Assembly (NCBI RefSeq): GCF_900103545.1
Contig: NZ_FNHH01000028.1
Span: 1 to 55,483, forward strand
Length of the DNA: 55,483 bases
DNA from: Daejeonella rubra
GTDB lineage: Bacteria; Bacteroidota; Bacteroidia; Sphingobacteriales; Sphingobacteriaceae
Direction of reading: 5' to 3'
Both the position numbers and the translations under genes were made by a program. Within the stretch, counting starts at the first letter, position 1; each line of letters opens with the position of its first letter. Below, piece by piece: positions 9,462 to 18,297 of this stretch. The notes under the pieces are model-generated. The model was not told where the DNA came from and searched no databases. It saw only the letters and a program-made list of their open reading frames with translations.

Positions 9462-11375
9462 ATGGATCTCCGTATTAATTCCTTTGACGATTACAAACGC
9501 GTTTATGATTACAGTGTAGCTGAGCCTGAAAATTTCTGGGGTTCTGTTGCTGACACGTTCTACTGGCAGAAAAAATGGGACAAAGTTCTGGACTGGAACT
9601 TTACAGAACCCAATGTGAAATGGTTTATTGGTGGAAAGTTAAACATAACGGAGAATTGCCTGGATCGTCACCTGGAGAAGAATGCTGATAAAACAGCTAT
9701 GATCTGGGAGCCAAATGATCCTGAAGAACATTACCGCTCATTTTCGTATAAAGAACTTCACTTTAAAGTGGTTCAGTTTGCAAATGCACTGAAAAACAAT
9801 GGTGCTAAGAAAGGCGACAGGATCTGTATCTATATGCCAATGGTACCTGAATTGGCCATTGCCGTTTTGGCTTGTGCACGGATTGGTGCGATCCACTCAG
9901 TTGTTTTCGGCGGATTTTCTGCCCAATCTATAGCAGACAGGATTAACGATGCTCAGTGTAATTTGGTGATCACCGCAGATGGTGGCTTCCGGGGCAGCAA
10001 GGACATTCCACTTAAAAATATAATTGATGATGCCATTGTACAGTGCCGTTCTGTAAATAGGATCATTGTTTTGACTCGTACCCGTACTCCTGTGTCGATG
10101 ATCAAGGGACGTGATGTATGGTGGGAGGATGAAATTAAAAAGGTTGAAACTCAGGGTAACCCTGATTGTCCGGCAGAACCAATGGACTCAGAAGATCCTT
10201 TGTTCATCTTATATACATCCGGTTCAACCGGAAAACCAAAAGGGGTAGTTCATACCTGCGGAGGTTATATGGTTTATACAGGATATACTTTTAAAACTGT
10301 GTTTCAATACCAGCCAGGTGAAGTGCACTTCTGTACTGCCGACATTGGATGGATCACCGGACATTCGTATATCGTATACGGGCCATTGTCACAGGGAGCG
10401 ACTACCCTGATGTTTGAAGGTGTTCCTACCTGGCCTGATGCTGGACGTTTCTGGGATATCGTTGATAAATACAAAGTAAATATTTTATATACTGCTCCAA
10501 CGGCTATTCGTTCATTGATGAGCTTTGGAGAAGAACCTTTGCAAGGGAAACACCTTAGTTCATTAACAAAACTTGGTTCTGTAGGTGAGCCGATCAATGA
10601 AGAAGCATGGCATTGGTACAATGAGAAGATCGGTAAAGGTAAATGCCCGATCGTAGATACCTGGTGGCAGACAGAGAACAGTGGTATACTGATCTCTCCG
10701 ATAGCCGGCATCACTCCAACAAAACCTGGTTATGCAACACTTCCATTGCCTGGTGTTCAGCCTTGCCTGGTAGATGAAGCAGGTGCAGAACTTATTGGGA
10801 ATGGGGTAAGCGGTAATTTATGTATCAAGTTTCCGTGGCCGGGTATTATCCGTACTACTTATGGAGATCATGAGCGTTGCCGCCTGACTTATTTCTCAAC
10901 CTATAAAAACATGTATTTTACAGGTGATGGTTGTTTGAGGGATGAGGATGGATATTACAGAATTACCGGCAGGGTGGATGATGTGATCAATGTTTCTGGT
11001 CACCGTATTGGTACCGCTGAGGTTGAAAATGCCATCAACATGCACGCTGATGTGGTTGAAAGTGCCGTTGTTGGATATCCGCATGATATCAAGGGACAAG
11101 GAATATATGCTTATGTGATCCTTGGTACTTCCACTCACGATCATGATCTTACAAGAAGAGATATTCTTCAGACCGTTGCACGTATCATCGGTGCAATTGC
11201 CAAGCCAGATAAGATTCAGTTTGTATCAGGTTTGCCGAAGACCCGCTCAGGAAAGATCATGAGAAGGATATTAAGGAAGATTGCAGAAGGTGATATCGCC
11301 AATCTCGGAGATACCTCAACCTTATTGGATCCTAATGTTGTTGAAGAGATCAAACAGGGTGCCGCCGACCTGTAA
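9462..11375 (+). CDS. acs: acetyl-CoA synthetase
   Basis: Activates acetate to acetyl-CoA through acetyl-AMP. The 637-aa protein has the ANL-superfamily signatures: YTSGSTGKPKGV (A3, about 250-260), PLSQGATTLMFEGVPTWPD near 306-324, DTWWQTE (A5, near 400), the hinge-region TGDGCLRDEDGYY, and the C-terminal RSGKIMRR with the catalytic and acetylatable lysine. It starts MDLRINSFDDYKRVYDYS, close to other Bacteroidota Acs proteins. Monocistronic apart from the CsbD-like gene 60 bp downstream. Confidence 0.93.
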   Translation: MDLRINSFDDYKRVYDYSVAEPENFWGSVADTFYWQKKWDKVLDWNFTEPNVKWFIGGKLNITENCLDRHLEKNADKTAMIWEPNDPEEHYRSFSYKELHFKVVQFANALKNNGAKKGDRICIYMPMVPELAIAVLACARIGAIHSVVFGGFSAQSIADRINDAQCNLVITADGGFRGSKDIPLKNIIDDAIVQCRSVNRIIVLTRTRTPVSMIKGRDVWWEDEIKKVETQGNPDCPAEPMDSEDPLFILYTSGSTGKPKGVVHTCGGYMVYTGYTFKTVFQYQPGEVHFCTADIGWITGHSYIVYGPLSQGATTLMFEGVPTWPDAGRFWDIVDKYKVNILYTAPTAIRSLMSFGEEPLQGKHLSSLTKLGSVGEPINEEAWHWYNEKIGKGKCPIVDTWWQTENSGILISPIAGITPTKPGYATLPLPGVQPCLVDEAGAELIGNGVSGNLCIKFPWPGIIRTTYGDHERCRLTYFSTYKNMYFTGDGCLRDEDGYYRITGRVDDVINVSGHRIGTAEVENAINMHADVVESAVVGYPHDIKGQGIYAYVILGTSTHDHDLTRRDILQTVARIIGAIAKPDKIQFVSGLPKTRSGKIMRRILRKIAEGDIANLGDTSTLLDPNVVEEIKQGAADL

Positions 11376-11435
11376 TTTTTAAAACCTTTTCGGTTGCTGT
11401 TTGTTATTCTTTAACACAAATTAGAAAACAGCATC

Positions 11436-11621
11436 ATGGATAAGTTAGAATTAAAGGGAAAGTGGAATGAGTTAAAAGGCAAAGTGAAGCAGTCTTATGC
11501 CGACCTTACAGATGATGATCTGAAGTATGAAGAGGGAAAAGAAGATGAACTCTACGGAAAGTTACAACAGAAAACAGGTAAGACACGCGAAGGTGTGATC
11601 GACTGGCTTAAAAGCTTATAG
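11436..11621 (+). CDS. CsbD family stress protein
   Basis: A 61-aa hydrophilic protein, MDKLELKGKWNELKGKVKQ..., with the CsbD signature of short amphipathic segments (KGKWNELKGKVKQSYADLTDDDL) and a Gly-Lys-rich C-terminus. CsbD proteins are general-stress proteins of unknown mechanism. It begins 60 bp after acs and is followed immediately by a strong terminator. Confidence 0.85.
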   Translation: MDKLELKGKWNELKGKVKQSYADLTDDDLKYEEGKEDELYGKLQQKTGKTREGVIDWLKSL

Positions 11622-11633
11622 AATACAATGAAA

Positions 11634-11664
11634 CCCCCGCTGATCATATCAGCGGGGGTTTTTT
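11634..11664 (+). terminator. strong Rho-independent terminator
   Basis: Perfect stem CCCCCGCTGAT/ATCAGCGGGGG with a 3-nt loop, followed by six T residues, 12 bp after the CsbD stop. Ends the acs-csbD region. Confidence 0.92.
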
Positions 11665-11831
11665 ATCCTCTCCCTTTGGTTGGTGTTCTCCTTTAGCACA
11701 AGCTAATGTGCCTGAAAAAATTAAATCAAACTAAAACGAATGTCATTCCGAATCCTGCCCTTTAGCAGGTGAGGAAACTTTGTGAGTAAGGCACAAAATT
11801 GGCTCTAGGTTTAGGTTAAGAAAGAATCTTT

Positions 11832-11915
11832 CTAAGACGCAAAGACGCGATTGCAGAATATAAAACGAATGTTCATGAATAATCTGTAAACCTTTGCGCC
11901 TTAGCGTCTTGGCGA
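11832..11915. repeat. imperfect inverted repeat (AAGACGCAAAGACGC family)
   Basis: TCTAAGACGCAAAGACGC on the left faces CCTTTGCGCCTTAGCGTCTT on the right, an imperfect inverted repeat spanning about 80 bp. The 480-bp gap 11665-12145 has no gene I support; it holds this repeat and one of the dispersed ATCCGT repeats. Confidence 0.55.
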
Positions 11916-11962
11916 GCCACCCTGTCGGTAGGTTTTCCTGCGGTCGGTGTTTTTGCAACGTA

Positions 11963-12026
11963 CTGTCGGTCGAGTTAAGCGCAGCGACGGATTTGCAAAT
12001 GAAGAGGAATCTTCGGACTCCTCTAT
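11963..12026 (-). repeat. dispersed ~65-bp repeat, copy 1
   Basis: Reverse complement reads as GAGGAGTCCGAAGATTCCTC, then AATCCGTCGCTGCGC and TTAACTCGACCGACAG. It is a diverged copy of the family best seen at 20981-21046 and 31762-31826. The unit has two small hairpins: a GGAGTC/GACTCC-type one and the ATCCGT...ACGGAT outer pair. Confidence 0.65.
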
Positions 12027-12145
12027 GGAGATTTCTCTTTAGTTGAAGTTTTCATCAACAAAAGCCTCACAAATGGGGTGGTTGCTGAGAACACCAACCA
12101 CTGGAACCGTAAGGAACCACCGGAAAATTTCGTATTTTCGTACCA

Positions 12146-12913
12146 ATGAAAAAATCAAAACCAACCATACTGGTCGTGAACGACGACGGAATTACAGCTC
12201 CCGGAATAAAGGTCCTGATTGAAGTTATGCAAACTATTGGCAATGTAGTTGTTGTGGCTCCTGATGGCCCGCAATCAGGTACAGGGCATGCTATTACCAT
12301 TGCCAAGCCATTACGCCTTGATAAGGTTGATCTGTATGAAGGTGTGGAAATGTATAAATGTTCAGGAACCCCGGTAGATTGTGTGAAGCTTGCTGTGAAC
12401 AAGGTTTTTAAGGGGAAGAAGCCTGATCTTTGTGTGTCGGGAATCAACCACGGACTTAACAATTCCATCAATGTGCTCTACTCCGGCACCATGTCGGCAG
12501 CAGTTGAAGGAGCTATAGAAAGTATTCCTTCCATCGGGTTTTCATTTGATGATTTTTCATATGAAGCCGACTTTAGCAATTGTATAAAATATATTGAATC
12601 CATAACCAAACAGGTATTAAATCACGGGTTGCCATTAGGGACTCTTTTGAATGTGAATTTCCCGAGAGGGGAAGGCATAAAAGGCATCAAGATCTGCAGA
12701 CAGGCAAATGCCAAATGGGCTGAAGAGTTTGACGAGCGTACCGATCCGAACAGAAGAAAATATTACTGGCTGACAGGAGTATTTCAGAATAACGACCATG
12801 GTGAAGATACCGATGTATGGGCATTGGATAATGGCTTTGTATCGGTAGTTCCGGTACAGTTTGATATGACTGCGCACCATGCTATTCCGCTTTTAAATAC
12901 ATGGGATTTTTAA
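12146..12913 (+). CDS. surE: 5'/3'-nucleotidase SurE
   Basis: Stationary-phase survival phosphatase that dephosphorylates nucleoside monophosphates and short polyphosphates. The metal site VNDDGITAPG lies at residues 11-20 and the GINHGLNNSINVLYSGTMSAA segment near 104-124; 255 aa is a normal length. Only 12 bp separates it from lpxB, a common Bacteroidota pairing. Confidence 0.94.
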   Translation: MKKSKPTILVVNDDGITAPGIKVLIEVMQTIGNVVVVAPDGPQSGTGHAITIAKPLRLDKVDLYEGVEMYKCSGTPVDCVKLAVNKVFKGKKPDLCVSGINHGLNNSINVLYSGTMSAAVEGAIESIPSIGFSFDDFSYEADFSNCIKYIESITKQVLNHGLPLGTLLNVNFPRGEGIKGIKICRQANAKWAEEFDERTDPNRRKYYWLTGVFQNNDHGEDTDVWALDNGFVSVVPVQFDMTAHHAIPLLNTWDF

Positions 12914-12925
12914 TTATTCCTGCCC

Positions 12926-14044
12926 ATGAATTATTACCTAATTGCTGGTGAAGCTTCAGGCGATCTGCACGGGTCAAACCTGATGAAAGCATTGAAGCAG
13001 CACGATTCCGAAGCTGAATTCCGATATTTTGGGGGCGATCTGATGAAGGCTGAAGGTGGAACCCTGAAAATGCATTATTCAGAAATGGCTTTTATGGGTT
13101 TCATTGAGGTGATCGCGAATTTGGGCACTGTCCTGAAGAATATCAAATTGGCCAAACAGGATATCCTGGAAAATAAACCGGATGTACTAATCCTGATCGA
13201 TTTTCCTGGTTTTAACCTGAAGATCGCTGACTTTGCAAAAAAACAGGGTATCCCTGTGTTTTACTATATCTCCCCGAAAGTTTGGGCCTGGAACCAAAAG
13301 CGGGTTCTTAAGATAAAAAAGATTGTCGACCGTATGTTTTGTATCCTCCCATTTGAGGTAGAGTTTTACAGAACATGGGGTATGGAAGTTGATTATGTTG
13401 GAAATCCAATTCTTGATGCAATTGAATCTAACCAACCTGATTCACAATTCAGGCTTTCTAATGGCCTGGATGAAAGGCCTTTGATTGCCCTGCTTCCAGG
13501 GAGCAGGAGGCAGGAGCTGGACAGGGTTTTACCTGAAATGCTGAAGACCGCCGATCGCTTTCCCAATTGTCAGTTTGCCATTGCCGGGGCGCCATCGTTC
13601 TCTGAAAAGGATTATCAGAAATATCTGGGCGATAAAAAGATACCTGTCATTGTTAATGCAACCTATAATTTATTAATGAATGCTGAAGCCGCGGTAGTTA
13701 CTTCCGGTACAGCTACCCTTGAAACAGCGCTTTTGAAAACTCCTCAGGTTGTTGTTTACAAAGGTAATCCAATATCAATCGGCATTGCCCGTATGCTGGT
13801 CAATATCAAATACATTTCACTGGTCAATCTGGTAATGAATGATGACGTGGTGAAAGAACTTATTCAGGAAGATTGTTCCGGTAAAAAGATCGGTGATGAA
13901 CTTGATCTTATTTTACATGATCAGAAGTATCGGGCAGCTATGATGCAAAAGTATGATAAGCTGGCAGTTCGTATGGGTGCCCCGGGTGCCTCCGGTCGTG
14001 CAGCAGAACTGATGCTTAAGTATCTGCAGGGATCAGCCAGATAA
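12926..14044 (+). CDS. lpxB: lipid-A-disaccharide synthase
   Basis: Glycosyltransferase (GT19) that condenses UDP-diacylglucosamine with lipid X in lipid A synthesis at the inner membrane. Visible motifs: GEASGDLHGSNL (residues 7-18), LIDFPGFNLKIADFAKK and YYISPKVWAWNQKRV, then LLPGSRRQEL and TSGTATLETAL of the donor-binding half. 372 aa fits. Second gene of the surE-lpxB pair, and evidence for a Gram-negative envelope. Confidence 0.95.
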   Translation: MNYYLIAGEASGDLHGSNLMKALKQHDSEAEFRYFGGDLMKAEGGTLKMHYSEMAFMGFIEVIANLGTVLKNIKLAKQDILENKPDVLILIDFPGFNLKIADFAKKQGIPVFYYISPKVWAWNQKRVLKIKKIVDRMFCILPFEVEFYRTWGMEVDYVGNPILDAIESNQPDSQFRLSNGLDERPLIALLPGSRRQELDRVLPEMLKTADRFPNCQFAIAGAPSFSEKDYQKYLGDKKIPVIVNATYNLLMNAEAAVVTSGTATLETALLKTPQVVVYKGNPISIGIARMLVNIKYISLVNLVMNDDVVKELIQEDCSGKKIGDELDLILHDQKYRAAMMQKYDKLAVRMGAPGASGRAAELMLKYLQGSAR

Positions 14045-14332
14045 TTGCCTGAAATTCGTTTTTTATTTGCCTTCAATTTCTGCTTGAATCAATTTCGACC
14101 GACTGTTGATTTCCTGTTCTAAAACTATCAGGCTATTTGCCGGCTTAGGTATAGTCATTTATTTTCCTAAGCAACCTTTTTAATCAGGCAACCTAAACTC
14201 CATTTTATCAGTAATCATTATGCCGCATTCAATAATAACTTTGCATCGGAAAATCTTCGTAAATTAATGTATTCATTATGCGGATGATTTTGCGGCCATT
14301 TGACGCAATGCAGAGCTATTTATAAAATTGAA

Positions 14333-16015
14333 ATGTTCAAGAGGCTGTTAATTCTGATTCTGCTTATGCTTGCCCTGCAAAAGGTACAAGCTCAGGTAGT
14401 TACAGAATGTCCGCAGAATATAGGTTTTGAATCTGGTACCTTCGCGAACTGGGAATCTTATTATGGTGAAATCTCCGGTACAGGAGAACGCTTCATCAAT
14501 GCAGTCAGACCTCCAATAGTTTCACTTAATTTTAGCGGTTCAGTTCCAGGGCAGCATACCCTGATCAAAAGGACAGACCGCAGGGATGACTACGGTAATT
14601 TTTCATTGAATGCCCCAAATGGCAGTGAATATGTAGTGCAATTAGGCAACGATCTTACTGGAAGAGGGGTCGAACGTATCAGTTATACCATCAGTGTTCC
14701 CTTAAATGTGGAGTCATATTCTATCATTTTTAGTTATGCGGTCGTATTTCAGAATCCGGGTCATGATGAGGATGAGCAGCCAAGATTTACAGCGCGTGTT
14801 TTTAATCCTTTGTCAGATCGTCCAACGGATTGTGGTTCCTTTGAGTTTGTGGCCCAGGGAGGCTTGCCGGGTTTTAAGGTATCATCCCGCGATCCAAGGG
14901 TACTATATAAACCATGGGCACCCGTTTTGGTCAATCTTTCCAGTTACCGCGGACAAACAATACGCCTCGAATTTACTGCTAATGACTGTTCCCGCGGGGG
15001 GCATTTTGGATATGCCTATATCGATTTTAATGAAAATTGTTCCATACCTGTAACCGGGAATATTACCTGTCCCGAAACCAGTTCCATTACCCTGAAAGCA
15101 CTTTCGGGATTTTTCGGGTACCGTTGGTTTGACGAAGCTACTCAAACTGATCTTGGAACATCGGATAGTCTGGTTATTTCACCAGTGCCACCAATTGGGA
15201 CAAAGATTGGCATTGAGATGGTGCCTTATCCTGGCTTAGGGTGTACGCAGACCCTGTATACGGTCATTCAGGGCATGGAAATGAATATCCGTGACCCATT
15301 ACCCCGATGTCTTGCTGTGGATCTTACAGACATTGCATTAAAAGTGGGTAATAGCTCCGATCTGTCTTATACATACTGGAGGAATAGTCAGGCGACCGTA
15401 CCTTTACTTTATCCCAATGTGGTCTCTGAAAGTGGAATATATTATGTTAAAGGGCGCAGTTCCTCAGGATGTGAGCTGATCTTACCTACAAAGGTGACCA
15501 TTGTTGAAGTGCCCGCTGTTACTTTTAACAAAACATTGACCGCTAATTACCCTGAAACTGTGGATCTGACTACTGCCTATACTCCTTTGCCTGACCTGAT
15601 CTATTCATATTGGATGGACCGTGCAGCTACAATACCACTTCGGACTCCGGACAGGATCTATAAGGGTGGAACTTATTTTATTCAAGCTGCCAGCAATGGA
15701 GGCTGTATCAGTATAACACCTGCTGTTGTTGAAATTTTTGTACCCGAAATTGCAATACCCAATGCCTTTACGCCCAATGGTGATCTGGTGAATGATGAAT
15801 TAACGGTATTGATAAACAGCGAGATCAAGGTCAGGGAATTTAGAATATTTAACCGCTGGGGAGATGTAGTTTATACTACTCCTGATATCAATAATTACTG
15901 GAAGGGATTAAAGGAAAATACCCAGGTGCCTACCGGCGTGTATTATTGGGTATTTGAAGGAATTCGGAATTCAAAGCTATATTCAAAATCAGGCTATATA
16001 ACACTGATCAGATAG
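14333..16015 (+). CDS. secreted protein with gliding-motility / T9SS type B C-terminal domain
   Basis: Start chosen at ATG 14333, which gives a clean signal peptide (MFKRLLILILLMLALQKVQA); a TTG 33 bp upstream would bury it. The C-terminal ~90 residues (PNAFTPNGDLVNDELTV ... FRIFNRWGDVVYT ... GVYYWVFEGI) are the CHU_C/gliding-motility-associated domain used as a type B signal for type IX secretion. The middle has repeated Ig-like blocks (TYWRNSQAT, SYWMDRAAT). Probably exported to the cell surface or medium; the function of the N-terminal region is unknown. The gap 14045-14332 contains no gene I can support. Confidence 0.85.
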   Translation: MFKRLLILILLMLALQKVQAQVVTECPQNIGFESGTFANWESYYGEISGTGERFINAVRPPIVSLNFSGSVPGQHTLIKRTDRRDDYGNFSLNAPNGSEYVVQLGNDLTGRGVERISYTISVPLNVESYSIIFSYAVVFQNPGHDEDEQPRFTARVFNPLSDRPTDCGSFEFVAQGGLPGFKVSSRDPRVLYKPWAPVLVNLSSYRGQTIRLEFTANDCSRGGHFGYAYIDFNENCSIPVTGNITCPETSSITLKALSGFFGYRWFDEATQTDLGTSDSLVISPVPPIGTKIGIEMVPYPGLGCTQTLYTVIQGMEMNIRDPLPRCLAVDLTDIALKVGNSSDLSYTYWRNSQATVPLLYPNVVSESGIYYVKGRSSSGCELILPTKVTIVEVPAVTFNKTLTANYPETVDLTTAYTPLPDLIYSYWMDRAATIPLRTPDRIYKGGTYFIQAASNGGCISITPAVVEIFVPEIAIPNAFTPNGDLVNDELTVLINSEIKVREFRIFNRWGDVVYTTPDINNYWKGLKENTQVPTGVYYWVFEGIRNSKLYSKSGYITLIR

Positions 16016-16026
16016 CAATTTAATAA

Positions 16027-16065
16027 CCATGAAACCCTGACAATCAGGGCTTCATGGAGTTTTAA
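16027..16065. terminator. bidirectional terminator between convergent genes
   Basis: CCATGAA(A)CCCTG / CAGGG(C)TTCATGG hairpin lies between the stop of the T9SS protein (16015) and the stop of the convergent DUF2911 gene (16066), with an AT-rich tail on each side. Confidence 0.75.
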
Positions 16066-16566
16066 TTATTTTACATTGAAATTTACCTGGTGGTCGCCCC
16101 AGATCAGAGAAACTACACCTGTTTTGGCGATCTTGAAGGTCATGCGCTCAGAAAAACTTGCTGATTTACCAGGCTTCACCACAACACGCATTACATCACT
16201 AGCCTGGTTGTATTCTGTTCCGCTAATGTTTGATTTGCTGTTAAAGATGATGGTCCATTCTTTTTCTCCGGGAATAGTCCAGATACCATATTTACCAGCT
16301 TTCAAGGCTTTACCTTCAACCTTTACATCTTTACTAACTTCCATCCAGGTAGCTTCGTTAGCGCCTGTACGCCATACTTTACCGAAAGGAGCAATATCTT
16401 TTCCGATGGTTCTTCCTTTTACTGCCGGCTGGCTGTAGTCGATGGTGATCTTTACACCTGCAGTGGTGGTTTCAGAAACTTTAGCCGCTGGGCTAGGTCT
16501 TTGTGCACATGCTGTGAATGCACTGAAAAGACCTGTGATCATTAATAAAACGATTGCTTTTTTCAT
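16066..16566 (-). CDS. DUF2911 domain-containing exported protein
   Basis: 166 aa with an N-terminal signal sequence and a Cys within FSAFTACAQRPSP that could be a lipobox. The body (VKITIDYSQPAVKGRTI, VWRTGANEATWMEVSKDVKV, AGKYGIWTIPGEKEWTIIFN) is the DUF2911 pattern common in Bacteroidota. Function unknown; probably envelope-associated. Confidence 0.85.
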   Translation of the reverse strand: MKKAIVLLMITGLFSAFTACAQRPSPAAKVSETTTAGVKITIDYSQPAVKGRTIGKDIAPFGKVWRTGANEATWMEVSKDVKVEGKALKAGKYGIWTIPGEKEWTIIFNSKSNISGTEYNQASDVMRVVVKPGKSASFSERMTFKIAKTGVVSLIWGDHQVNFNVK

Positions 16567-16736
16567 GTTTATTTATTGGTTTTTAACAAATATATACAAG
16601 GAGAATAATATTATGGAAATACAATGAGATTATTACATGGAAATGGGTTTCTGATTCATTCTGACCAGAAAAGCTGATCCTCTTGATCTTTTATGCTGAA
16701 TTATATGTTAACATATCACCAGGAAATCAATCCTAT

Positions 16737-18080
16737 TTAAACTTTTGGTACTTGCCAGCCATTATTATAGCGGGCTTTCATCAACTGATTAGCTTCAGCA
16801 TCTGTAAATTGATTTTTTGCGGCATCCCAATACACTTTTTTACCTGTTTTATAGGCTATATTTCCCATTTGCGCATTGATCGCTGCAATACTTCCTGTTT
16901 GGATGCCGCATTTTAGGCGAGAAATATCATTGTTTGTAATGGCATCGACAAAATTGACAGCATGTGATTCATGAGCGTTTGTAATTGGCTTACTATGAGG
17001 AACTTCCTCTGTTTTATTGACACGTTTACCATCTTTATTTTCTGTTTCCGGGATGACTTTCCAGCCTCCGCGATTGACCACCAGTGTTGCATTGTTTCCT
17101 ATAAATGCGATGCCTTCCGTAGAACCATAATTGCCTCCGTCTATGCCTGTAGCATGTTCCCACAGCATGTTAAAACCTTCATATTCATATACTGTTTGTA
17201 ATGTGTCGGGAGTTTCGGAAGCATCATCGGGATAAGCGAACTTCCCACCCGAAGCCATCACTGATTTGGGTGCTTTTACACCCATTGCATATAAGGCAAT
17301 ATCAATTTCATGAACACCCCAATCAGTCATCAAGCCACCGGCATAATCCCAAAACCACCGGAAATTAAAGTGAAAACGGTTTTGGTTAAAGTCACGTTTT
17401 GGTGCAGGTCCTAACCACATCGTATAATCTACTCCTGCCGGCGCCGGACTATTGGCAACCTGCGGTACCGGTTTCATCCAGCCCTGATAGGCCCAGCACT
17501 TCACCAAACGGATCTGCCCTAATTTGCCTGATTTTACATAGTCGATAGCTTCGGCATATTGCGATCCGGAACGTTGCCACTGACCTACCTGCACTATTTT
17601 TCCATATTTCTGTTGCGCCCTGACCATGATCTGGCATTCTTCGATGGTATTGGCGATGGGTTTTTCTACATACACATGCTTGCCTGCTGAAACAGCATCA
17701 ACCATATTCAGGCAGTGCCAATGATCCGGAGTGCCGATAATTACCACGTCAATGTTCGGGTCTTCAAGCAATTTGCGATAATCTTTGTATTGCTTCGGAC
17801 GCTTTCCGCGAAGTTTAAATACATCTTCCGTCCGCTGATCAAGTACACTCTGGTCAACATCTGCCAGTGCCACACAATTTACCTGAGGAAGTTTCAGATG
17901 TGCATTCATATTTGACCAGCCCATTCCTTTACAGCCAATGAGACCGAAATTGATTTGATCAGATGCTTTGATAGTTCTGGTAAATAAGCCAAAATCTGAA
18001 GCGCTCAGTATATGTGGCATGCTGATCCCTGCTCCAATGAGCATGGTGTTCTGAATGAATTTTCTTCTGGAATTGTGCAT
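16737..18080 (-). CDS. Gfo/Idh/MocA family oxidoreductase, Tat-exported
   Basis: NAD(P)-dependent sugar-type oxidoreductase. The N-terminus HNSRRKFIQNTMLIGAG is a twin-arginine signal. The Rossmann GLIGCKGMGWSN motif lies near residues 46-57 and the family lysine motif YVEKPIANTIEE near 137-148; the C-terminal part carries GGLMTDWGVHEID. The Tat signal implies a periplasmic enzyme that folds with its cofactor before export. Bacteroidota carry many such paralogues with unknown sugar substrates. It stands alone. Confidence 0.88.
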   Translation of the reverse strand: MHNSRRKFIQNTMLIGAGISMPHILSASDFGLFTRTIKASDQINFGLIGCKGMGWSNMNAHLKLPQVNCVALADVDQSVLDQRTEDVFKLRGKRPKQYKDYRKLLEDPNIDVVIIGTPDHWHCLNMVDAVSAGKHVYVEKPIANTIEECQIMVRAQQKYGKIVQVGQWQRSGSQYAEAIDYVKSGKLGQIRLVKCWAYQGWMKPVPQVANSPAPAGVDYTMWLGPAPKRDFNQNRFHFNFRWFWDYAGGLMTDWGVHEIDIALYAMGVKAPKSVMASGGKFAYPDDASETPDTLQTVYEYEGFNMLWEHATGIDGGNYGSTEGIAFIGNNATLVVNRGGWKVIPETENKDGKRVNKTEEVPHSKPITNAHESHAVNFVDAITNNDISRLKCGIQTGSIAAINAQMGNIAYKTGKKVYWDAAKNQFTDAEANQLMKARYNNGWQVPKV

Positions 18081-18297
18081 GGTTGCTTTTTGCTTATCTG
18101 TTTAAGACCTATTGTGCTTGCTTTTAAAGATATTCCTAAATGCTTAATTATTAAATTTAGAAATATTCTTCGTAAAAATTTAAGTTCAGGAAAATTGCAG
18201 AAGAATGCGAAAAGGGATTGATTGATTAACAAATATCATATCCTGATAAAAGGATGTAACATAAAATATGGGCTAATTCTATTAACGGAGGGGTTTA

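Noticed and set aside
10304..10714. 136-aa ORF opposite acs
   Set aside because: Antisense shadow of a well-conserved gene.
12067..12471. 134-aa ORF opposite surE
   Set aside because: Antisense shadow; surE motifs are clear on the other strand.
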